Shown here: piece by piece, positions 60,542 through 64,000 of the stretch
How the letters are laid out: every line of letters begins with the position of its first letter
Numbering within the stretch: the first letter of the stretch is position 1
Assembly: GCA_040768665.1 (NCBI GenBank)
Contig: JAXGMN010000021.1
Span: 124,001 to 188,000, forward strand
Direction: 5' to 3'
DNA: 64,000 nt
DNA from: JABWBD01 sp040768665
GTDB lineage: Bacteria > Planctomycetota > Planctomycetia > Pirellulales > Thermoguttaceae
Position numbers and translations under genes: made by a program
Notes under the pieces: generated by a model
Told to the model about the DNA's origin: nothing
Seen by the model: the letters and a program-made list of their open reading frames with translations, nothing else
Database searches by the model: none

Positions 60542-61683
60542 GGCTGGACAATGATTCCGGTCAGCAATTCAACAACGCGTTCCACTTCAGCCGCAGTGGT
60601 CGTGCGGCCCAGACTGAACCGGATGGCGCCCAGGCCGGTCGCCTCGTCCAGTCCCATCGCCTCGAGCACCGGGCTCATTTCCGCTTGCCCCGCGTGACAT
60701 GCGGAACCGGTGGACGCTGCGACCCCCTCGAGCCGCGCGAGCACTTCGTCGCCGCGGAAGCCGCGAAAACTGACGTTGAGCGTGTTCGGCAATCGCTCGT
60801 CCGGATGCCCGTTGAGCACGACCCGGTTCCCGAAACGCTCCCGCATCAAGGTCCAGAAGCGGTCGGTGAGCGACGCCACCCGCTCATCGGCGATCCAGTC
60901 CTGCGCAATCCGGCAGGCCTCGCCCAGCGCCACGGCCAGGAGCACATTCTCGGTGCCCGCGCGACGCCCCGCCTCATGGCTTCCGCCGTGCAGCCAGGGC
61001 TCCAACTTCACTCCCTCGCGGACGAACAAGGCCCCGACGCCCTTGGGTGCGTAGAGCTTGTGTCCTGCCACGCTCAACAGGTCCACGCCGAGGGCCTCGA
61101 CATCCACCGGGACCTTGCCAATGGTCTGCGCGGCGTCGGTATGCACGAGCACGCCGGCCTCCCGCGCGATCCGGGCGATCTTGGCGATCGGTTCGAGTGT
61201 GCCCACCTCGTTGTTCGCGTGCATCACTGAGACGAGCACGGTCTCGGCCCGCAGCGCCTTGTGGACCTCGCCGGGATCCACACGCCCGTAACGATCGACG
61301 GGCAAATAGGTGACTTCCGCCCCAAGGGATTCCAGAAACCGGCACGGCTCGAGAATCGCAGGGTGCTCGATTTGCGTGGTGATGAAATGCGGGCGGGGAC
61401 ACTGTTTTCGCAAGGAAAAGAACACGCCCTTCAGCGCCGTGTTGTTCGCCTCGGTGCCTCCCGAGGTAAAAACCACCTCCGTGGGATCGCACCCGATGAG
61501 CATGGCCACCCGGGACCGGGCCTTCTCGACGGCGTCGCGGGCCGGCACGCCCGCCCAGTGCAGGCTCGACGGGTTGCCGAAGGCTTCCGCGAGATAGGGT
61601 GTCATCGCCGCCACGACCTCCGGGGCCAACGGAGTGGAGGCGTTGAAGTCGAGGTAGATTCGATCGCTCTTTTCGGCAGGCAT
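60538..61683 (-). CDS. Cysteine desulfurase (NifS/IscS-like)
   Basis: 381 residues from the ATG at 61683, which has GAGG nine bases upstream; an ATG at 61698 overlaps the arsR stop and is the alternative. The PLP lysine is in SVAGHKLYAPKG (Lys209) and the active cysteine in ASTGSACHAG (Cys329). IYLDFNASTPLAPEV and FTSGGTEANN are family blocks. The enzyme takes sulfur from cysteine for clusters or thiolation. In this operon, after ArsR, it may have served the arsenic genes. Confidence 0.9.
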   Translation of the reverse strand: MPAEKSDRIYLDFNASTPLAPEVVAAMTPYLAEAFGNPSSLHWAGVPARDAVEKARSRVAMLIGCDPTEVVFTSGGTEANNTALKGVFFSLRKQCPRPHFITTQIEHPAILEPCRFLESLGAEVTYLPVDRYGRVDPGEVHKALRAETVLVSVMHANNEVGTLEPIAKIARIAREAGVLVHTDAAQTIGKVPVDVEALGVDLLSVAGHKLYAPKGVGALFVREGVKLEPWLHGGSHEAGRRAGTENVLLAVALGEACRIAQDWIADERVASLTDRFWTLMRERFGNRVVLNGHPDERLPNTLNVSFRGFRGDEVLARLEGVAASTGSACHAGQAEMSPVLEAMGLDEATGLGAIRFSLGRTTTAAEVERVVELLTGIIVQP

Positions 61684-61694
61684 GGGCAGCAACC

Positions 61695-62051
61695 TCATCT
61701 GGCCGGCCGGGCTAAGCTGCGGCCCGGCCGCTGTTTCTCGGCGTTGATTTGTTCGGCGGTTCGCCGCACGGGTGACTCCTCCCGGTCCAGCAGCCGAAGC
61801 ATGTCGCGCACCAGCTTCGGTCGGGCGAGATAGTAGCAGCGAAGGGCGCCGTCCTGCGCGAAATCGACCAGCCCGGCGTTCCGCAGGACCGCCAGGTGCT
61901 GCGAGATGTTGGCCTGCCGCGCCGGCAGCAGTTCCTCCATATCGGTGACGCACTTTGTCCCGTCGAGAAGTTCTTCGAGGATTTTCAGGCGCGTCGGATG
62001 GGCGAATGCTTTGAGCATTTCCGCGGTCGCTCTCAAGTCGGCTTGTTCCAT
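61695..62051 (-). CDS. arsR: ArsR/SmtB family transcriptional regulator
   Basis: 118 residues. ADLRATAEMLKAFAHPTRLKIL and the recognition helix ARQANISQHLAVLRNAGLV are the winged helix-turn-helix of the ArsR family. A single cysteine lies in the metal-binding helix (GTKCVTDMEELL); the usual second cysteine of ELCVCDL is valine-threonine here, so the sensor may respond differently. It heads the intact part of the arsenic operon. A possible operator lies at 62763. Confidence 0.85.
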   Translation of the reverse strand: MEQADLRATAEMLKAFAHPTRLKILEELLDGTKCVTDMEELLPARQANISQHLAVLRNAGLVDFAQDGALRCYYLARPKLVRDMLRLLDREESPVRRTAEQINAEKQRPGRSLARPAR

Positions 62052-62098
62052 GGTTGAATCATCTTGCTCTTAAGGCGGCCTGCGGCCGCAACACAAAT

Positions 62099-62193
62099 CG
62101 TTTAACCGCAACGGCCAACGGCCTGCGCGGGCAGTGGTAATAAAGCCTGCCACGGCAAATCCCGCGCAGGCCGTTGGCCGTAGCGGTTAAACG
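62099..62193. repeat. Long hairpin (33-bp arms) at the glycosyltransferase truncation point
   Basis: Arms 62099-62131 (CGTTTAACCGCAACGGCCAA and on) and 62161-62193 match at 32 of 33 bases, with a 29-base loop. The right arm supplies the last residues of the shortened glycosyltransferase frame. Confidence 0.88.
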
Positions 62194-62599
62194 AGCCAAA
62201 CGTCTCATGGGTCTCTTCAGGCCGGCCGAAGGCATCGGCAACGAGGGTGGCGGTCAACGCCGGGCAGTCCGTGCCGACGAGGACCGTCCGGTCCGCCCCG
62301 TTTTCCCCGGCATCCTCGATCGCGCGGGCCATCCGCGCGCCCAGATCGCCTTCTCCTTGCGGACGATAGGTCCACTCGGTCCCAAAGCACGCCCCCATGA
62401 GCCGTTCGTCGCCGCCGTCGTATCGCACTTCCACATCGACCGCACGGCAGGCGGCCAGTTGGCGAGCCCAGCCGAGCGTGTGCCGGGTCATGGCGCGGTG
62501 CAACTCGGCGGCGCCGTCCCGCCCGAGGGCGGGAATGAGCCGCCGCTTCGCCTTGCCGGGCTCGGGATAGCGCGTGAAGACGATGAGACGCTGGTTCAT
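62102..62599 (-). pseudogene. TIGR04282-type glycosyltransferase, C-terminus lost
   Basis: 165 residues from the ATG at 62599. RLIVFTRYPEPGKAKRRLIP and VLVGTDCPALTATLVADAF are signatures of this family (DUF2064), often found with arsM, TVP38 and ArsS genes in arsenosugar-type clusters. The last 35 residues (from about FGSFNRYGQ) are read from a hairpin element and replace the normal C-terminus. The start overlaps the stop of the TVP38-like fragment in ATGA. Confidence 0.65.
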
Positions 62600-62736
62600 G
62601 GCTCTCCGGCGGCAACATAGGCCGCCCCGAATGCGACGGGGCCCCAAGGGCCGAGCATGTCGAACGCATCCAACAGCGCGGCGAGATACTCCTCGGGCAG
62701 CAAGGAGGCCAACATGCGTAGATCGACGCCATTCAC
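62596..62736 (-). pseudogene. Short TVP38/DedA-like N-terminal fragment
   Basis: 46 residues, GTG start at 62736 with AAGGG upstream. LAALLDAFDMLGPWGPVAFG resembles the start of TVP38/TMEM64 membrane proteins (xGPWGPVxF). The frame ends AAGEP* overlapping the glycosyltransferase start. The rest of the membrane domain is missing. Confidence 0.5.
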
Positions 62737-62762
62737 CCGGAATGCCCTTTACGGCACCATGC

Positions 62763-62790
62763 AAATATTCTAAGATTCGAATATTCTATG
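62763..62790 (-). promoter_or_regulatory. Possible ArsR operator
   Basis: AATATTCTA occurs twice (62764-62772 and 62780-62788), 16 bases apart, the second inside the palindrome GAATATTC. It lies 27 bases upstream of the first gene fragment in an otherwise GC-rich region, which suits an operator for the ArsR protein encoded downstream. Confidence 0.4.
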
Positions 62791-63130
62791 GCTCGATCCC
62801 GGCCGCGTCAACCTCCAGCAGTGGCAGGGGACGGCAAGGTGGTCGGGGGACCGCGTCTGCCATATCGATGTGCAAACTGTGCGGCCTCTGGCTGCGGCTG
62901 ACAAAACAACCCCTGTTCCGCGTCTACACCCTCACCACTTGCCACCGTCTATTGAATCGCTCGGGCTTTGTGGTCGAACGCGCCCACCGGTTTCGAACGG
63001 GCCGGTTCTGGGGGCTCATGCGCCTCGTCTGCCGGGACCACTGCACGACGGGCTGAGCCGGCTTCGTCACGGGAATCGCATGGCCAGCAGCCAGGCTGCT
63101 CTGCTTCCCGGACTCTTGGGGGGTCGTTGA

Positions 63131-63168
63131 ATAAAAAGGGCCCTGCAAACCCAGCCGGTTTGCAGGGC
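63131..63168 (-). terminator. Rho-independent terminator of the last gene
   Basis: On the minus strand a 12-bp perfect stem (GCCCTGCAAACC at 63140-63151 with GGTTTGCAGGGC at 63157-63168, five-base loop) is followed by CCTTTTTAT. It lies 110 bases after the stop of the partial gene at 63280. Confidence 0.8.
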
Positions 63169-63279
63169 GAACTGGTTTCAAGGGCTGCAGGGCTCACCCT
63201 TCATTCAGGCTAAGCGCTGGGCCGGTCCTGCCCCATGTACCGGTCAATCAGCACTCGCATGAGCGAAGACGGGGGAGCC

Positions 63280-64000
63280 TCAGCAGCCTCGATGACGCAG
63301 ACCAAAGCAACCGCGGAACCAGCCCCGGTGGCCGCCGGAGTAGCAGCCCGTCCGAACCGGAACCGTAATCGTCTTCGGCACCATCCGGCAGACCTGTACC
63401 GGCACTTCCTGTTGTTCCTGGTAGGGAACCATGACGGTGTAGGGAACGGTTTGCTGCTCCGCGACACAGCGATATTCCGTCACCTGGGAGGTTGCCACTC
63501 GCTGCTCGGGCACGCATTCCGTGTACTGGACTTCGCGAGTCTGCTGCTCGGGCACCCACTCGCAGACAGTCACCGTTTGGGTGCGGGTTTCAGGCCGGCA
63601 GAGGGTGACGGTATACTCGCAGGGCACTTCCTCGTAGGTCGGCCGCATCACGGTGACCTGGACCTCGCGCTCACGAACCTCAGGTACCCAAACGCGATAC
63701 GTTCGCTGGCAGGTGGCCGGGGCGCAGGCAGCCGGAGCACAGGCGGCGGGAGCACACGTGCTTGGAGCGCATGTCCGCGGTGCACAGCAGTTCGCCACGG
63801 GGACTTCACACACTCGATCTTCCCACCGTCCCGCGCACTCGCGGACGACGCGAGTTTCTTGGGTCGGCACCATGCGGCACACGCGGCGCGAGGCCGTCCG
63901 CGTTTCCGTGTAGGGCACCATTACGGTGTACTCCCGCTCAACTTCGCGTTGAACGGGCCGCTGAACGGTATACGTAACCGTCCGTGTGCGGGTCTGAGGA
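63280..64000 (-). CDS. Cys/Val/Thr-rich repeat protein, 5' end outside the window
   Basis: The open frame reaches the end of the window, so at least 239 residues are visible and the start lies beyond. The chain is made of short strands with a repeated pattern (TVTYTVQRPVQREVEREYTV, MVPYTETRTASRRVCRMVP, VPEQQTREVQYTECVPEQ, QQEVPVQVCRMVPKTI), about 20 residues per unit, with cysteines at regular places and an Ala/Cys-rich block in the middle (CAPSTCAPAACAPAAC). The C-terminus is Gly/Arg/Cys-rich (FRGCFGLRHRGC). Such proteins are common in Planctomycetes and probably sit in the envelope, perhaps disulfide-linked. The ATG at 63921 is internal. The terminator at 63131 follows. Confidence 0.7.
   Translation of the reverse strand, partial: PQTRTRTVTYTVQRPVQREVEREYTVMVPYTETRTASRRVCRMVPTQETRVVRECAGRWEDRVCEVPVANCCAPRTCAPSTCAPAACAPAACAPATCQRTYRVWVPEVREREVQVTVMRPTYEEVPCEYTVTLCRPETRTQTVTVCEWVPEQQTREVQYTECVPEQRVATSQVTEYRCVAEQQTVPYTVMVPYQEQQEVPVQVCRMVPKTITVPVRTGCYSGGHRGWFRGCFGLRHRGC

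Larger units (their letters stand above)
62737..63279. other. Intergenic region upstream of the arsenic operon
   Basis: 543 bases with no supported gene. They hold a possible ArsR operator at 62763-62790 and the terminator at 63131-63168. A small palindrome AGCAGCCAGGCTGCT is near 63088. Confidence 0.5.

Overview
The window reads as a chromosomal segment of a high-GC planctomycete, most likely of the Pirellulales type. The evidence is the many secreted carbohydrate-active or TAT-exported proteins (FG-GAP, parallel beta-helix, GH42-like, GDSL, Gfo/Idh and PQQ-propeller proteins), an lpxB gene, a ResB/CcsA cytochrome c maturation pair, a MoxR/DUF58 pair, and many intergenic hairpin repeats of a kind common in these genomes. 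It could be an isolate or a metagenome assembly. No rRNA, tRNA or CRISPR array was seen.

Layout. Positions 1-12.5 kb hold degradative and envelope genes: amidohydrolase, FG-GAP protein, lpxB, site-2 protease, a lysine-rich DNA-binding protein, ABC permease, GNAT, GDSL hydrolase, beta-helix protein and glycoside hydrolase. Positions 12.5-17.8 kb carry selD behind a good promoter, followed by a tight set of three genes: a TIR (Cap12/Pycsar type) - PLD-like - 2H phosphoesterase fusion, a GT4 glycosyltransferase, and a second 2H phosphoesterase. This is the best candidate for an undescribed nucleotide-signalling or defence system. Positions 18-25 kb hold a PRC-barrel protein, a frameshifted three-PDZ protein, a ParDE toxin-antitoxin pair and an SF1 helicase-nuclease interrupted in frame by a dispersed repeat. 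Positions 25-38 kb carry Gfo/Idh, MoxR-DUF58, a sugar transporter, a PQQ-propeller protein, VapBC and a GH42-like protein.

Positions 38-48 kb hold a 7Fe-type ferredoxin, an ECF sigma factor, CcsA and ResB, an OmpA lipoprotein and a membrane-anchored helix-turn-helix protein. Positions 48-50 kb carry queC (frameshifted) and queD. Positions 50-54 kb hold an ExbB/TolQ-like channel gene with two ExbD-like partners. Positions 54-59 kb hold a HEAT/SEC-C protein with an acidic repeat and a TolC-like exported protein. Positions 60-63 kb look like a decayed arsenic operon: ArsR and a NifS-type desulfurase are intact, while ArsM, a sterol-desaturase-like gene, a TIGR04282-type glycosyltransferase and a TVP38-like gene survive only as fragments.

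Two themes recur. First, there are at least six families of inverted-repeat elements, several lying exactly where genes are truncated. Second, short gene remnants (Gfo/Idh, EamA, histidine phosphatase, NHL) suggest continuing local decay. Gene identities rest on motif recognition by eye; no database search was run.
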